A DNA stretch of 41,908 bases from Rhodoferax sp. Its GTDB lineage: Bacteria > Pseudomonadota > Gammaproteobacteria > Burkholderiales > Burkholderiaceae_C. A model generated the notes under the pieces. That model saw only the letters and a list, made by a program, of their open reading frames with translations. It did not search any database and had not been told where the DNA came from. Below are positions 28,222 through 37,677 of this stretch, in pieces. Positions within the stretch are counted from its first letter, which is position 1. Each line of letters starts with the position of its first letter. The translations under genes were made by a program, and so were the position numbers. The stretch covers positions 1-41,908 of the forward strand of contig JARLJI010000252.1 in the NCBI GenBank assembly GCA_031291295.1, in the 5' to 3' direction.

Positions 28222-28317
28222 TCGTCGATCTCCTCGTGTATTCAAATTGGGGATGCGGTGCCGGCCCCTCGCCGTGCACCCACCATGGCGAGGCAAATAT
28301 AGCGCAGTTTCCCGGGC

Positions 28318-28373
28318 GCTACAAGTTTCATAGCTATTAGAGCCCGAAATACGTGGGCTCAGAGCCATAAACG
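28318..28373 (+). repeat. Dispersed intergenic repeat, copy 3 (diverged)
   Basis: It starts CGCTACAAGTTTCATAGCTA and continues with an inverted pair, GAGCCC and GGGCTC (about 28340-28361). The block order resembles the other copies, but the match is looser. It sits immediately downstream of the MarR stop. Confidence 0.45.
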
Positions 28374-28377
28374 CCAA

Positions 28378-28842
28378 CTATTTTGCTTTTATATAGATCT
28401 TTTGCAGCAGACGCATCAGGGTTTTCCGCTCGCTGGCGCTCAGGCGGTTGGTGGCCTGCGCTTCGAGTTCGCTGGCGGTGCGCTCGGCATCGCCCATCAA
28501 TTTCTGGCCGACTTCGGTCAGGTGCAGCCCCGTGGCGCGGCGGTCATGCGGGTGCGGGCGGCGCACGATCAGTTCGCGCTTTTCCAGTGCGTTGATCATG
28601 CCCACCAGGTTGGGCGGCAGGATGCTCAGCGCGCTGCACAGCTGGCGCGAGGTGATGCCGGGGTTGTGGGTGATCAACGACAGCACCGAGAAATCCACCG
28701 GCCGCAATTCATACACGGCCATATGTCGCAGGAACGACTCGATGATGGCCACGGCCGCCCGGCGGGCGTTGTAGCCCATCAGGGACTCCAGGTAGCTGGT
28801 GTCGATCTCGGTGACGAATGATGCGGGCTCTTTGGTGGCCAT
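28378..28842 (-). CDS. MarR-family transcriptional regulator
   Basis: This 154-residue protein has the winged-helix core FSVLSLITHNPGITSRQLCS, the recognition helix LPPNLVGMINALEKRELI and the wing RRPHPHDRRATGLHLTEVG. MarR-type repressors commonly respond to aromatic ligands or their CoA thioesters. Examples are CouR and PhdR, which control hydroxycinnamate degradation through the CoA intermediate. Here the gene is the last of the catabolic run, 30 bases after the acyl-CoA dehydrogenase, so it probably regulates that unit and itself. The operator is presumably at 41635-41749, though this is an inference. Start ATG at 28842. Confidence 0.9.
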   Translation of the reverse strand: MATKEPASFVTEIDTSYLESLMGYNARRAAVAIIESFLRHMAVYELRPVDFSVLSLITHNPGITSRQLCSALSILPPNLVGMINALEKRELIVRRPHPHDRRATGLHLTEVGQKLMGDAERTASELEAQATNRLSASERKTLMRLLQKIYIKAK

Positions 28843-28872
28843 CAGGTGAACGGTGAGTGAATTGTCGCTAAT

Positions 28873-30582
28873 CTACACCAGCTCAAGTGCATGACTACAG
28901 CGCGCCAGCACGATCTGCACGCGCATGTCGAATTCGGGCAGTACCCAGTTGCGTAGCGCCTGTGCCTGCCAGCGCGCGGTGCGTTCGGGTGTCGTGGCGG
29001 CCAGACTGGCTTCGATGCGGGTCCAGGCCCAGTCCAGCAGGGTCAGCGCGACGGCGCGCAGGTAATCGTCGGCCACCCAGTAGGGCAGGGTGCTGTCGCG
29101 CTTGGCGGCCTGAACCAGCGTGCGGGTCAGCTCGCGCAGGCGATCACAGCGTGCGCCCAGGCTGGCATCGGCGCCGCCCGTCTCTTGCGCCAGGTCGTCC
29201 AGCAGGGCGGCCAGGCCCATGCCACCGTCGGCCAGCACCTTGCGCACCAGCAGGTCGATCGCCTGGATTTCGTTTGTGCCCTCGTAGATCATGGTGATAC
29301 GGGCGTCGCGCACGATCTGCTCGATGCCCCATTCGCGCACGTAGCCGTGGCCGCCGAACACCTGCAGACAGGCGCTGGCGCCATGAAAAGCCTGCTCGGT
29401 CAATGCCGCCTTGAGTACCGGCGTGACCAGGCCGCACCAACGCTGCGCGGCTTCGCGGCGTGCGGCGTCAGGGTGGTGTTTGGCCAGATCGAGCTCGAGC
29501 GCCGTGCGGTAGGCCAGCACGCGGCCACCGTCGATCCAGGCGCGCTGGCTGTCCAGGATGCGGCGCATTGCGGGGTGTTCGGCAATCGGGTCGGCCGGCT
29601 CGGTGTGGATGCGAGGCCCCGGCGCGCGCATCTGGCGCCGCTCCCTTGAATAGGCATCGGCCTTTTGCCAGGCGGCCTCCAGCAAGCCCAAACCCTGCAG
29701 CCCCACATGCAGCCGCGCAGCATTCATCATCACGAACATCGCGGCCAGGCCCCGGTTCGGCTCGCCCACCAGCCAGCCGGTGCCTTCATCGAAACGCATC
29801 ACGCAGGTGGGGCTGCCGTGCAGGCCCATTTTTTCCTCGATGCGCTCGCAATGCACCGCATTGCGCGTGCCGTCCGGCAGCAGCTTGGGCGCCAGGAACA
29901 GCGACAGCCCCTTGGGCCCGGCCGGTGCCTCGGGCAGGCGCGCGAGCACCAGGTGCACGATGTTGTCGGTCAGGTCGTGCTCGCCGCCCGAGATGAAGAT
30001 CTTGGTGCCGCTGATGTGGTAGCTGCCGTCCTTTTGCGCTACCGCTTTGGTGCGCACCAGTCCCAGATCGCTGCCGGCTTGGGGCTCGGTCAGGCACATG
30101 GTCGCCAGCCATTCGCCGCTGGCCACTTTGCCGAGGTAACGCGCTTTCAGCTCGTCGCTGGCGTGATGCCGGATGCATTCGTAAGCGCCGTGCAACAGGC
30201 CGGGCGCCATGGTCCAGCCATGGTTGGCGCCGCTCAGCATTTCGTAGAGCACGGCCTCCAGCACCGTCGGCAGCCCCTGGCCGCCGTCTTGCGGCGCGCA
30301 GGCCAGCGCGGGCCAGCCGGCTTGCCAGAAGGCCTGGTAGGCCTGCCTGAAGCCGGGTGGGGTCGTGACGCGGCCCGCGTCGAACCGACAGCCGATCTCG
30401 TCGCCGCCCTGCTGCAGCGGCGCAATTTCCTGGGCCACAAACTTGCCGGCCTCATGAAGCACCTGTTGCAGCAGCGCAGCGTCGGTGTCGGCAAACGGCG
30501 CCAGCGCCTGCAACTGTGCGGGCGCGCGCAACACGTCGTCCAGAATGAAATGAATATCTTCGAAACAGGGCTGGTAGTTCAT
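28873..30582 (-). CDS. Acyl-CoA dehydrogenase (DmdC/AcdA-like, about 570 residues)
   Basis: This flavoenzyme would form the 2,3-double bond of an acyl-CoA. The start MNYQPCFEDIHFILDDVLRA, MCLTEPQAGSDLGLVRT in the middle, and ITMIYEGTNEIQAIDLLVRK near residue 440, which holds the catalytic glutamate, are typical. The length and added C-terminal helical domain place it with the 590-residue group that includes 3-methylmercaptopropionyl-CoA dehydrogenase. For a phenylpropanoid unit it could convert dihydrocinnamoyl-CoA to cinnamoyl-CoA, which would allow saturated side-chain substrates. Substrate is inferred only from neighbours. It lies 4 bases after livF. Confidence 0.93.
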   Translation of the reverse strand: MNYQPCFEDIHFILDDVLRAPAQLQALAPFADTDAALLQQVLHEAGKFVAQEIAPLQQGGDEIGCRFDAGRVTTPPGFRQAYQAFWQAGWPALACAPQDGGQGLPTVLEAVLYEMLSGANHGWTMAPGLLHGAYECIRHHASDELKARYLGKVASGEWLATMCLTEPQAGSDLGLVRTKAVAQKDGSYHISGTKIFISGGEHDLTDNIVHLVLARLPEAPAGPKGLSLFLAPKLLPDGTRNAVHCERIEEKMGLHGSPTCVMRFDEGTGWLVGEPNRGLAAMFVMMNAARLHVGLQGLGLLEAAWQKADAYSRERRQMRAPGPRIHTEPADPIAEHPAMRRILDSQRAWIDGGRVLAYRTALELDLAKHHPDAARREAAQRWCGLVTPVLKAALTEQAFHGASACLQVFGGHGYVREWGIEQIVRDARITMIYEGTNEIQAIDLLVRKVLADGGMGLAALLDDLAQETGGADASLGARCDRLRELTRTLVQAAKRDSTLPYWVADDYLRAVALTLLDWAWTRIEASLAATTPERTARWQAQALRNWVLPEFDMRVQIVLARCSHALELV

Positions 30583-30586
30583 GGCA

Positions 30587-31330
30587 TCAAGCAGGGTCGG
30601 CCGCTTTGCGCGACGCCCCGAGGTAGGTATCGATCACGCGGGAGTCAGTGGCGAGGTCGGCGGCGCGGCCCTGCAGGCTGACGCTGCCCATCTCCAGCAC
30701 ATAGCCGTGGTCGGCGGCCTCCAGCGCGGCGCGGGCGTTTTGCTCGACCAGCAGGATGGTGACGCCGGTCTGGCGCAGCGCCTCCACGGTATGGAAGATT
30801 TCGCGCACGATCAGCGGCGCCAGGCCCAGGCTGGGCTCGTCCAGCATCAGCAGCGTGGGGCGCGACATCAGGGCGCGCGCCACCGCCAGCATCTGGCGCT
30901 CGCCGCCCGACAGCGTGCCGGCCAGTTGCAGGCGCCGCTCCTTCAGGCGCGGAAAGAGGGTGTAGACCACCTCGAGCTGGTCGCGCCATTTCGGGTTGCG
31001 CAGGCGCACCTGGCGGAACGCGCCGAGCACGAGGTTGTCTTCCACCGGCATGGTGCCGAACAGTTCGCGCTTTTCGGGCACCAGTGCAATGCCGAGCATC
31101 ACGCGTTCTTCGAGCGACAGCTTCTGCAGCGGCTGGCCCTGGAATTCAATCTGGCCGCGGGCCGGCAGGATGCCCATCAGGGCGTTGAGCAGGGTGGACT
31201 TGCCGGCGCCGTTCGGGCCGATCACGGTGATCACGCTGCCCGCCGTGGCTTGCAGGTTGACGCCGTGCAGGACTTCGGCGCGGCCGTAACCGGCATGCAG
31301 GTCCGTCACTTTGAGCAGGGGTGTCGTCAT
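30587..31330 (-). CDS. livF: Branched-chain-type ABC transporter ATP-binding protein (LivF)
   Basis: This 247-residue ATPase has Walker [10 protein letters not shown], signature [15 protein letters not shown] and Walker [14 protein letters not shown]. An ATG at 31330 was chosen; a TTG at 31345 overlaps the preceding stop (TTGA) and would add five residues, and coupling makes it possible. LivF-type proteins pair with LivG, here fused to LivM. The Liv family also transports aromatic acids, and the gene context favours that over leucine. Confidence 0.93.
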   Translation of the reverse strand: MTTPLLKVTDLHAGYGRAEVLHGVNLQATAGSVITVIGPNGAGKSTLLNALMGILPARGQIEFQGQPLQKLSLEERVMLGIALVPEKRELFGTMPVEDNLVLGAFRQVRLRNPKWRDQLEVVYTLFPRLKERRLQLAGTLSGGERQMLAVARALMSRPTLLMLDEPSLGLAPLIVREIFHTVEALRQTGVTILLVEQNARAALEAADHGYVLEMGSVSLQGRAADLATDSRVIDTYLGASRKAADPA

Positions 31331-31341
31331 GGGCGGGCTCT

Positions 31342-33111
31342 TCAATGTTCGGTGCCGAGATAGGCGGCGCGCACCGCGGGGCTTTGCTGGACCTCGGCCG
31401 GCGTGCCCTCCATCAGGTGGGTGCCGAATTCCATCACCACGATGTGGTCCGTCACGTCCATCACCAGGTCCATGTCGTGCTCCACCAGCAGGATGCTCAT
31501 GCCTTCCGCGCGCAACTGGCGCAGCACGCCCGCCAGGGCCTGCTTTTCCTTGTGGCGCAGGCCGGCGGCCGGCTCATCAAGCAGCAGCAGGGCCGGGTCG
31601 CTGCACAGGGCGCGGGCAATCTCGAGCAGGCGCTGCGGACCCATGGCCAGGTTGCCGGCCAGCTCGTGCAGGCTGTCGCCCATGCCCACGCGCTGCAGCT
31701 GGTGCGCGGCTTCGCGCAGCAGGCGTTGTTCTTCAGGCCGGTCCAGCCGCAGCATGGCGGACAGCGCGCCCCGGTGGCCGCGCAGGTGGGCCCCGAGTGC
31801 GACGTTCTCGAGCACGGTCATGTCGGGAATCATCTTGACGTGCTGGAAGGTGCGCGACACCCCGCGCCGCGCAATCTCGCGCGAGGGCAGGCCGCTGACC
31901 ACGTCGCCGCGAAAGCGCACTTCGCCCGCGGTCAGCCCGAGCACCCCGGTGATCAGGTTGAAGGTGGTGGACTTGCCCGCGCCATTCGGGCCGATCAGAC
32001 CGACGATCTGCCCGGCCCGGATCGAGAAGCTGATGTCGTTCACGGCGGTCAGGCCGCCAAATTGCTTGCGCACCGTGCGCACGTCCAGCACCAGGTCGCC
32101 CGGCGCGGGCTTGGCGCGTTCTTCCAGCCGTGCGGCATTCCCCCAGTCGTTCGGGCGCTGCTTTTTCGGCAGACGCCGCGCCACAAAAGACCAGACGCCG
32201 TCGGGCAGGTACTTGAGCACCAGCACCAGCACAATGCCGAACACGATGATCTCGTAGCTGCCGCTGGTGCCGAACAGGCGGGGCAGCAGCACCTGCAACT
32301 GGTCTTCCAGCAGCTTGGTCAGGGCCGCGCCGGTCACGGCGCCCCAGACGTAGCCGGCACCGCCGAGCACGGTCATGAACAGGTATTCGATGCCCATGTT
32401 GAGCCCGAACGGCGAGGGGTTGACGGTGCGCTGGTAGTGCGCGAACAGCCAGCCCGAGACGCTGGCGAACAGCGCGGCGATGAGGAAGATGCCGATCTTG
32501 TAGCGCAGCGTGTCCACCCCCATGGCCTCGGCCATCTGCGAGCCGGTGCGCAGCGAGCGAATGGCGCGGCCGGTGCGCGAGTCGAGCAGGTTGATCAGCG
32601 AAAAGGCCGCCAGCAGCACCAGCGCCCAGGTCAGCAGGAAAAAGGGGCGGCCCCGGCTCAGGTCCCAGCCCAGCAGCGTGAGGCTGGGCACGCCGAGCAG
32701 GCCGTCGTACTTGCCCAGGGCATCCACGTTGCCCATCAGGTAGTACAGCGACAGCCCCCAGGCGATGGTGGCCAGCGGCAGGTAGTGGCCCGACATGCGC
32801 AGCGTGATCCAGCCGATCACCACGGCACAGACGCCCGTGATGCCCAGGCCGATGAACACCGTGAGCCAGGGCGAGAGCCCGGCGCTGATCGTCAGGTAGG
32901 CGCTGGTGTAGGCCCCAATGCCGACGAAGGCGGCCTGGCCAAAGGACGTCAAACCGCCGATGCCGGTGAGCAGCACCAGGCCCAGCACTACCAGGCCGTA
33001 CAGGCCGATGTAGTTGAGCTGCGTGATCCAGAAGTCGGGCAGCGGCAGCCAGGCGATCAGGACGATGGCGGCCAGCAGCCCCAGTCGTTGGGTTTTGTCG
33101 GTCCAGCGCAT
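31342..33111 (-). CDS. Fused LivM permease-LivG ATPase of a Liv-type ABC transporter
   Basis: This 589-residue fusion has an N-terminal LivM permease (about 1-330; [20 protein letters not shown] and the EAA-like [14 protein letters not shown]) and a C-terminal LivG ATPase (about 345-589). Walker A is GPNGAGKST, and Walker B with D-loop is [15 protein letters not shown]. The signature motif is [15 protein letters not shown], away from the usual LSYGQQ. The ATG shares one base with the livH stop (TGATG). The fusion, also seen in other Burkholderiales, fixes permease and ATPase stoichiometry. LivF supplies the second ATPase. Confidence 0.92.
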   Translation of the reverse strand: MRWTDKTQRLGLLAAIVLIAWLPLPDFWITQLNYIGLYGLVVLGLVLLTGIGGLTSFGQAAFVGIGAYTSAYLTISAGLSPWLTVFIGLGITGVCAVVIGWITLRMSGHYLPLATIAWGLSLYYLMGNVDALGKYDGLLGVPSLTLLGWDLSRGRPFFLLTWALVLLAAFSLINLLDSRTGRAIRSLRTGSQMAEAMGVDTLRYKIGIFLIAALFASVSGWLFAHYQRTVNPSPFGLNMGIEYLFMTVLGGAGYVWGAVTGAALTKLLEDQLQVLLPRLFGTSGSYEIIVFGIVLVLVLKYLPDGVWSFVARRLPKKQRPNDWGNAARLEERAKPAPGDLVLDVRTVRKQFGGLTAVNDISFSIRAGQIVGLIGPNGAGKSTTFNLITGVLGLTAGEVRFRGDVVSGLPSREIARRGVSRTFQHVKMIPDMTVLENVALGAHLRGHRGALSAMLRLDRPEEQRLLREAAHQLQRVGMGDSLHELAGNLAMGPQRLLEIARALCSDPALLLLDEPAAGLRHKEKQALAGVLRQLRAEGMSILLVEHDMDLVMDVTDHIVVMEFGTHLMEGTPAEVQQSPAVRAAYLGTEH

Positions 33112-34151
33112 CAGTGGTCCTCCCCGGCGTGTTTGTCCGTCAGCGACAGCCAGAGCAGGATGGGCAGGATCAGCGTGAACACGATAACTTCCTTGAAAGC
33201 ACTGGCCCAGAACGAGCCAAAGGACTCCACCACGCCGACGAATAGCGCACCGATGGCGGCCGCGGGGTAGCTGGACAGGCCGCCGATCACGGCGGCGACA
33301 AAGCCCTTCAGGCCGATCAGAAAGCCCGAGTCATAGAACACGGTGGTGGTCGGGCCGATCAACAGCCCCGACAGGGCGCCGATCAGCGCGGCCATCGCGA
33401 GGGTCAGCTGGCCGGCGGTGTGGGACGAGATGCCCATCAGCCGCGCGCCGAGTCGGTTCACGGCAGTGGCACGCAGCGCCTTGCCGTACAGCGTGCGCTC
33501 GAAGAACAGCCAGAGCAGCACCATCAGCGCCAGCGAGACGACGCCGATGATGATGGCCTGCCCGCTCAGGTTGACGGCGCCGAGCTGGTAGCGCACGTCC
33601 CAGAACGACGGGTTGCGAAACCCTTCAGCGCCAAAAAACAGCAGCGCCAGCCCGGTAATGGCGAAATGCACGCCGACCGACACGATCAGCAGGACCAGCG
33701 TGCTGGCATCGGCCAGCGACTGGAAGGCCACGCGGTAAATCAGCGGCCCGAACGAGGTGACGATGCACAGCGTCAGCAAGGCCTGCACCAGCAAGGGGAA
33801 CTGCCGGGGTGCCGCCCAGGCCGTGACGGCGGAGATCACCAGCGGCACCACCAAAGTGCGCCCAAAGGCCCTCAAGGCCGCCCCCAGCCGGCGATGGCGC
33901 TGCCAGGCGGCCGTGGCGTCCATGGCGGCGGCGACCCCCGCCAGAATGACCAGCAGCCAGACCGTGCCGGGCACCTGGCCGGTTTGCAAAATGGCCAGGG
34001 TCAGCGCACCGTAGGCGACGAACTCCCCCTGCGGGATGAAAATCACGCGGGTTACCGCGAACACCAGCACGGTGGCCAGGCCCAGCAGGGCGTAGATGGC
34101 GCCGTTGGTGATGCCATCCAGCAGCAAAATGCTGGCTATCGAAAAGTCCAT
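33111..34151 (-). CDS. livH: Liv-type ABC transporter permease (LivH)
   Basis: This 346-residue permease is the partner of the LivM domain. The start [20 protein letters not shown] and the motif [20 protein letters not shown] before [20 protein letters not shown] are typical LivH features. It is longer than E. coli LivH (308) because of an insertion at about residues 70-110 ([16 protein letters not shown]...), a polar stretch between membrane helices. It lies 31 bases after the binding-protein stop and overlaps the next gene by one base. Confidence 0.93.
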   Translation of the reverse strand: MDFSIASILLLDGITNGAIYALLGLATVLVFAVTRVIFIPQGEFVAYGALTLAILQTGQVPGTVWLLVILAGVAAAMDATAAWQRHRRLGAALRAFGRTLVVPLVISAVTAWAAPRQFPLLVQALLTLCIVTSFGPLIYRVAFQSLADASTLVLLIVSVGVHFAITGLALLFFGAEGFRNPSFWDVRYQLGAVNLSGQAIIIGVVSLALMVLLWLFFERTLYGKALRATAVNRLGARLMGISSHTAGQLTLAMAALIGALSGLLIGPTTTVFYDSGFLIGLKGFVAAVIGGLSSYPAAAIGALFVGVVESFGSFWASAFKEVIVFTLILPILLWLSLTDKHAGEDH

Positions 34152-34182
34152 GGTGCAGGTCCCGCGGGTGGAGGGTCAAAAA

Positions 34183-35316
34183 TTACTCGACCTTCCAGTC
34201 GCCGTTGACGACCTTGAGCATCACGCCGGTCTCGTTGGTGAAGCCCCAGTGGTCCTGCGCCGTGTAATCCAGCACGCCGTGCGACACGACAGTGCGCCCC
34301 ATGGTTTCAATCCCGTCACGCAGCGCCGCACGGAACTCCTTGGTGCCGGGCTTGGCCTTCTTCAAGGCGCCAGGCACCACTTTCTCGAGCACCAGCAGCG
34401 CGTCGTAGCCGTGGCCGGCAAACTGGTTGCGCGAGCCCGCGCCGTAGACCTTCTCGTACTTCTGCACGAAGTCGATTGCGATCTTTTTGGACGGATGGCT
34501 GTCGGGCAGTTGCTCGGCAATCACGGCCGGGCCGGATACCACGTAGGTGCCTTCCACTTCCTTGCCGCCCACGCGCATCAGGTCACGTGTGGCCGCGGCG
34601 TGGGTCTGGTAGATCTTGCCCTTGTAGCCGCGCTCCACCACGGCCATCTCCGGCATCGCGGCGCCGCTGCCCGAGGCCACGATCAGGATGGCGTCCGGAT
34701 TGGCCGAAGTCAGCTTGAGGGCCTGTGCCGTCACGCCGGTGTCGGAACGCGCGAAGCGCTCGGTGGCCACGACCTTGATGCCGTTCTTCGCTGCCTCGGC
34801 GGTGAAGTCCTTCAGCCAGCCCTCGCCGTAGGCGTCGGTGTAGCCCAGGAAGCCGACCGTCTTGACGCCCAGCTTCTTCATGTGCGCCACCATGGCGTAG
34901 GACATCACGGCGTTCGACTGCGGCAGGCGGAAGGTCCAATGGTCCTTGCCCGGCGGCAGCGCCGCGGGCGACAGGGCCAGTTGCACCGTCTCGGCCTCGG
35001 CCGCGACGGCGGCCATGGGGATGGCGACCGGCGTGGCGACCGAGCCCAGAATGATGTCGACCTTGTCTTCCGTCACGAAGCGGCGTGCGTTCTTGACCCC
35101 CTGGGTCGGGTCGGTGGCGTCGTCGAGCACGATCACATTGAGCTTCTCGCCGTCAATGCTTTTCGGCCACAGCGCGATCTCGTTCTTGATGGGAATGCCC
35201 AGGCCGGAGGCCGGGCCGGTCAGCGACAGGCTCACGCCCACGGTGATGTCGGCCAGGGCGGCGCCCGACAGGCACAGGGCGACGGCGGCAGCCACGAGGG
35301 ATTTGGTGTATTTCAT
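34183..35316 (-). CDS. Periplasmic binding protein of the Liv-type ABC transporter
   Basis: The ATG at 35316 follows AAGGAGA and gives 377 residues; the frame is open to 35361 but without a signal-peptide start. A signal peptide ends AALA near residue 22, followed by DITVGVSLSLTGPASGLGIP. The type I fold is clear, with LGSVATPVAIPMAAVAAEAE and GKIYQTHAAATRDLMRVGGK. In Rhodopseudomonas and others, proteins of this class bind p-coumarate and related acids. The catabolic neighbours suggest an aromatic acid ligand here, but no binding residues prove it. Confidence 0.92.
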   Translation of the reverse strand: MKYTKSLVAAAVALCLSGAALADITVGVSLSLTGPASGLGIPIKNEIALWPKSIDGEKLNVIVLDDATDPTQGVKNARRFVTEDKVDIILGSVATPVAIPMAAVAAEAETVQLALSPAALPPGKDHWTFRLPQSNAVMSYAMVAHMKKLGVKTVGFLGYTDAYGEGWLKDFTAEAAKNGIKVVATERFARSDTGVTAQALKLTSANPDAILIVASGSGAAMPEMAVVERGYKGKIYQTHAAATRDLMRVGGKEVEGTYVVSGPAVIAEQLPDSHPSKKIAIDFVQKYEKVYGAGSRNQFAGHGYDALLVLEKVVPGALKKAKPGTKEFRAALRDGIETMGRTVVSHGVLDYTAQDHWGFTNETGVMLKVVNGDWKVE

Positions 35317-35357
35317 GAAAAGTCTCCTTGGTTGAGAGGTAAAACGTGCAGGCGACA

Positions 35358-36335
35358 TCAATCCTCGGGCTTAAAGCCCGAGGCCTTGACCAATGACGCC
35401 CAAAGGGCGGATTCCTTGCGCTGCAACTGGGCCAGTTGCTCGGGCGACGTGGGGGCGGCGCGCAGGGCGTTCTTGAACAGCTGCTCGCGCATTTGCCCGG
35501 TCGCGGCGACCAGCGCCTTGTTGAGCGATTGGGTCAACTCGGGCGTCATGCCGGCCGGCCCGTAAAGGCCGTACCAGCCATCAACAGCCAGATCGATGCC
35601 CGACTCCTTCAAGGTGGGTATAGCGGCCAGCATGTCGGTGCGCTGCTCGCCCGCGGTCGCCAGTACACGGATCTTCCCGGCCTTGTGGTACTCGATCGCG
35701 TCCGCCAGTGGCGACACCACCAGCGATACCGTGCCGGCGATCAGGTCCATGATCGACGGTGCCGCGCCCCGGTAGGGAACATGCGTGAGCGCCAGCCCGG
35801 CCCGCTGCGCAAAACCTTCCCCGATGAAGTGGGGCACGGTGCCGGCTCCGGGTGAGCCGAACGAGGCGTTGTTGGCCTTGACGCGCGCCCACGTCACGTA
35901 CTCCGCGACGGTCTTGGCGGGCGTGGCAGGCCCGGTCGATAAGGCGAAGTCGAAAGTGCAGACGCGGCCAATGGGCGTGAAGTCGTTGGACGGGTCGAAA
36001 CGCAGGGACTTGTAGATGTAGGGGAACAGCGTCATCGGGCCATGCGGCACGAACATCAGGGTGTTGCCGTCCGGCCTGGCTGTCTTGGTCGCTTCCACGG
36101 CCAGGCGGCCACTCGCGCCGGTGCGGTTCTCCACGATGACCGGGTGGTTCAGCGCCACGCCGAGCCGCTGCGCCAGCAGCCGCGCCGCCGTGTCAGCCGA
36201 CCCACCGGCCGCAAAGCCGACCATGATGCGCGTGGGTGTGGTCTGGGCCCGGGCCCACGGCGTCAGGCTGCCAAGCGACAAGCCCGCCGCACCGAGGAAA
36301 AATCGCCGGTCCATTGATTTCGGGAATCTGTGCAC
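35358..36335 (-). CDS. Bug/TctC-family periplasmic binding protein (orphan)
   Basis: This 325-residue protein belongs to the tripartite tricarboxylate transporter binding-protein family, which is greatly expanded in Betaproteobacteria. The family motifs IMVGFAAGGSADTAARLLAQ, VIVENRTGASG and PYRGAAPSIMDLIAG are present. The likely GTG start at 36335 follows AAAGG; an ATG at 36314 would give MDRRFFLGAAGLSLG. Either way, the RRFFL resembles a Tat signal. No TctA or TctB membrane genes are nearby, so it is an orphan, as most Bug proteins are. It may feed aromatic acids to another transporter or act as a sensor. Confidence 0.92.
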   Translation of the reverse strand: MHRFPKSMDRRFFLGAAGLSLGSLTPWARAQTTPTRIMVGFAAGGSADTAARLLAQRLGVALNHPVIVENRTGASGRLAVEATKTARPDGNTLMFVPHGPMTLFPYIYKSLRFDPSNDFTPIGRVCTFDFALSTGPATPAKTVAEYVTWARVKANNASFGSPGAGTVPHFIGEGFAQRAGLALTHVPYRGAAPSIMDLIAGTVSLVVSPLADAIEYHKAGKIRVLATAGEQRTDMLAAIPTLKESGIDLAVDGWYGLYGPAGMTPELTQSLNKALVAATGQMREQLFKNALRAAPTSPEQLAQLQRKESALWASLVKASGFKPED

Positions 36336-36384
36336 GGTGGACCTTTAGTTGGTTGTCGTTAGTCGCAGAGGCATCGCTGTGCGT

Positions 36385-36804
36385 TCAGTTGCACAGCGCG
36401 CGAATGTCCGCGGGGATCGCAATGGCCTTGATGCGGTCCGGCTCGCCGGGCGGATGGATCACGAAGGCGCGCGTCTCGCGGCCTTCGCAGAGCAGGTCGT
36501 CGCCGCGCTTGACCACGTGTTGCTGGATGAACACCTTGTCGCGCCACTCTTCGATGCTGGTGTGGATCTGCAGGGTTTCACCGTAGGTGGCGGGGCGCAT
36601 GAATTTGGTGTGGATCTCCAGCAGCGGCGTGCCGATAATGCCGGTGGTCTTGACCAGTTCGCGCCAGGGCGGCACGCCACACTCCATGAAGAAGTGCAGC
36701 GACGCGGCGTCCATCCACTTCGAGAAGTTGGGGAAGAACACAATGCCGGCCGGGTCGCAGTCGCCGAACTGCACCTTGACTTCGTAAGCCGTGGTTTTGC
36801 TCAT
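36385..36804 (-). CDS. Acyl-CoA thioesterase, 4-hydroxybenzoyl-CoA thioesterase family
   Basis: This 139-residue hotdog-fold enzyme starts with EVKVQFGDCDPAGIVFFPNF, which includes the aspartate (D17) used by Pseudomonas 4-hydroxybenzoyl-CoA thioesterase. It is very similar to the start of that enzyme as I recall it (VEFGDCDPAGIVWYPNY). It would release free aromatic acid such as vanillate or 4-hydroxybenzoate from the thiolase product. It ends 4 bases from the SDR gene and precedes the Bug gene. Its exact substrate is inferred from the pathway. Confidence 0.9.
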   Translation of the reverse strand: MSKTTAYEVKVQFGDCDPAGIVFFPNFSKWMDAASLHFFMECGVPPWRELVKTTGIIGTPLLEIHTKFMRPATYGETLQIHTSIEEWRDKVFIQQHVVKRGDDLLCEGRETRAFVIHPPGEPDRIKAIAIPADIRALCN

Positions 36805-36807
36805 GGC

Positions 36808-37593
36808 TTACCGGGGCGCCATGCGCAGCGCGCCGTCGAGGCGGATGACCTCGCCATTCAGGTGCGTGTTGGTGACGATGTGGGCGGCCAGCTGCGCGAA
36901 CTCTTCGGGCTTGCCCAGGCGCGGCGGGAACGGAATGCTGGCGGCCAGCGAGGCCTGCACGGGCTCGGGCAGCTGCCGCATGAGCGGCGTGGCGAACAGG
37001 CCGGGTGCAATGGTGCAGACGCGGATGCCGTGCTGCGCCAGATCGCGCGCCATCGGCAGCGTCATGCCGACCAAGCCACCCTTGGAGGCGCTATAAGCCT
37101 GCTGGCCGACCTGGCCGTCGAACGCGGCGACCGAGGCGGTGAACAGCATCACGCCGCGCTCGCCATCCTCCAGCGGGGCCAGCTTGGCGCATTCGGCGGC
37201 AAACAGGCGGCTCGCGTTGTAGGTGCCGATCAGGTTGACGTTGACGACCTTGGCAAAGTCTTCCAGCGGTGCGGACGAACCGTCCTTGCCGACCACGCGT
37301 TTGGCCGAGCCGATACCCGCGATGTTCATCAGGATGCGCGCCGGGCCGTGCGCCGCGGCGGCTTTGGCGATGGCAGCCTGCAGGCTGTCGGTGGCCGTGA
37401 TGTCGCACTGGCAGGCCACGGCGCAGCCGTTGCCAAATTCCGCGTTGATCTCCGTCGCCACCTTTTCGGCGTTGGCCAGGTTCACATCGAGCACGGCGAC
37501 TTTTGCGCCGAGCCGGGCCAGTTCGCGTGCGGTGGCCTCGCCGAGGCCGGAGCCGCCGCCGGTGACGAGTGCGGCATGTCCTTGAATGTTCAT
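36808..37593 (-). CDS. SDR-family 3-hydroxyacyl-CoA dehydrogenase
   Basis: This 261-residue short-chain dehydrogenase has the NAD site TGGGSGLGEATARELARLGA, the stretch NVNLIGTYNASRLF, catalytic serine in FTASVAAFDGQVGQ, and YSASKGG. It resembles the HSD17B10 group, which oxidises 3-hydroxyacyl-CoA. Start ATG at 37593 with AGGAG upstream. In the pathway it would oxidise the beta-hydroxy intermediate made by the crotonase, before thiolytic or hydrolytic cleavage. It is separated from thiolase by 84 bases that contain repeat copy 4. Confidence 0.92.
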   Translation of the reverse strand: MNIQGHAALVTGGGSGLGEATARELARLGAKVAVLDVNLANAEKVATEINAEFGNGCAVACQCDITATDSLQAAIAKAAAAHGPARILMNIAGIGSAKRVVGKDGSSAPLEDFAKVVNVNLIGTYNASRLFAAECAKLAPLEDGERGVMLFTASVAAFDGQVGQQAYSASKGGLVGMTLPMARDLAQHGIRVCTIAPGLFATPLMRQLPEPVQASLAASIPFPPRLGKPEEFAQLAAHIVTNTHLNGEVIRLDGALRMAPR

Positions 37594-37610
37594 GATGAAA
37601 ACTCCTGGGT

Positions 37611-37668
37611 TGCTATTGATTTGGTAGCTAAAGGTGTAGATTGAATAATGGCTACAGCCACTTTTCTC
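37611..37668 (+). repeat. Dispersed intergenic repeat, copy 4
   Basis: It begins TGCTATTGATTTGGTAGCTA and has AATGGCTACAGCCACTTTT at its end, the best match to copy 2. It lies inside the catabolic run between the thiolase and SDR genes, the only gap there longer than 50 bases, and could affect messenger stability. Confidence 0.55.
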
Positions 37669-37677
37669 ATAAAAGTT

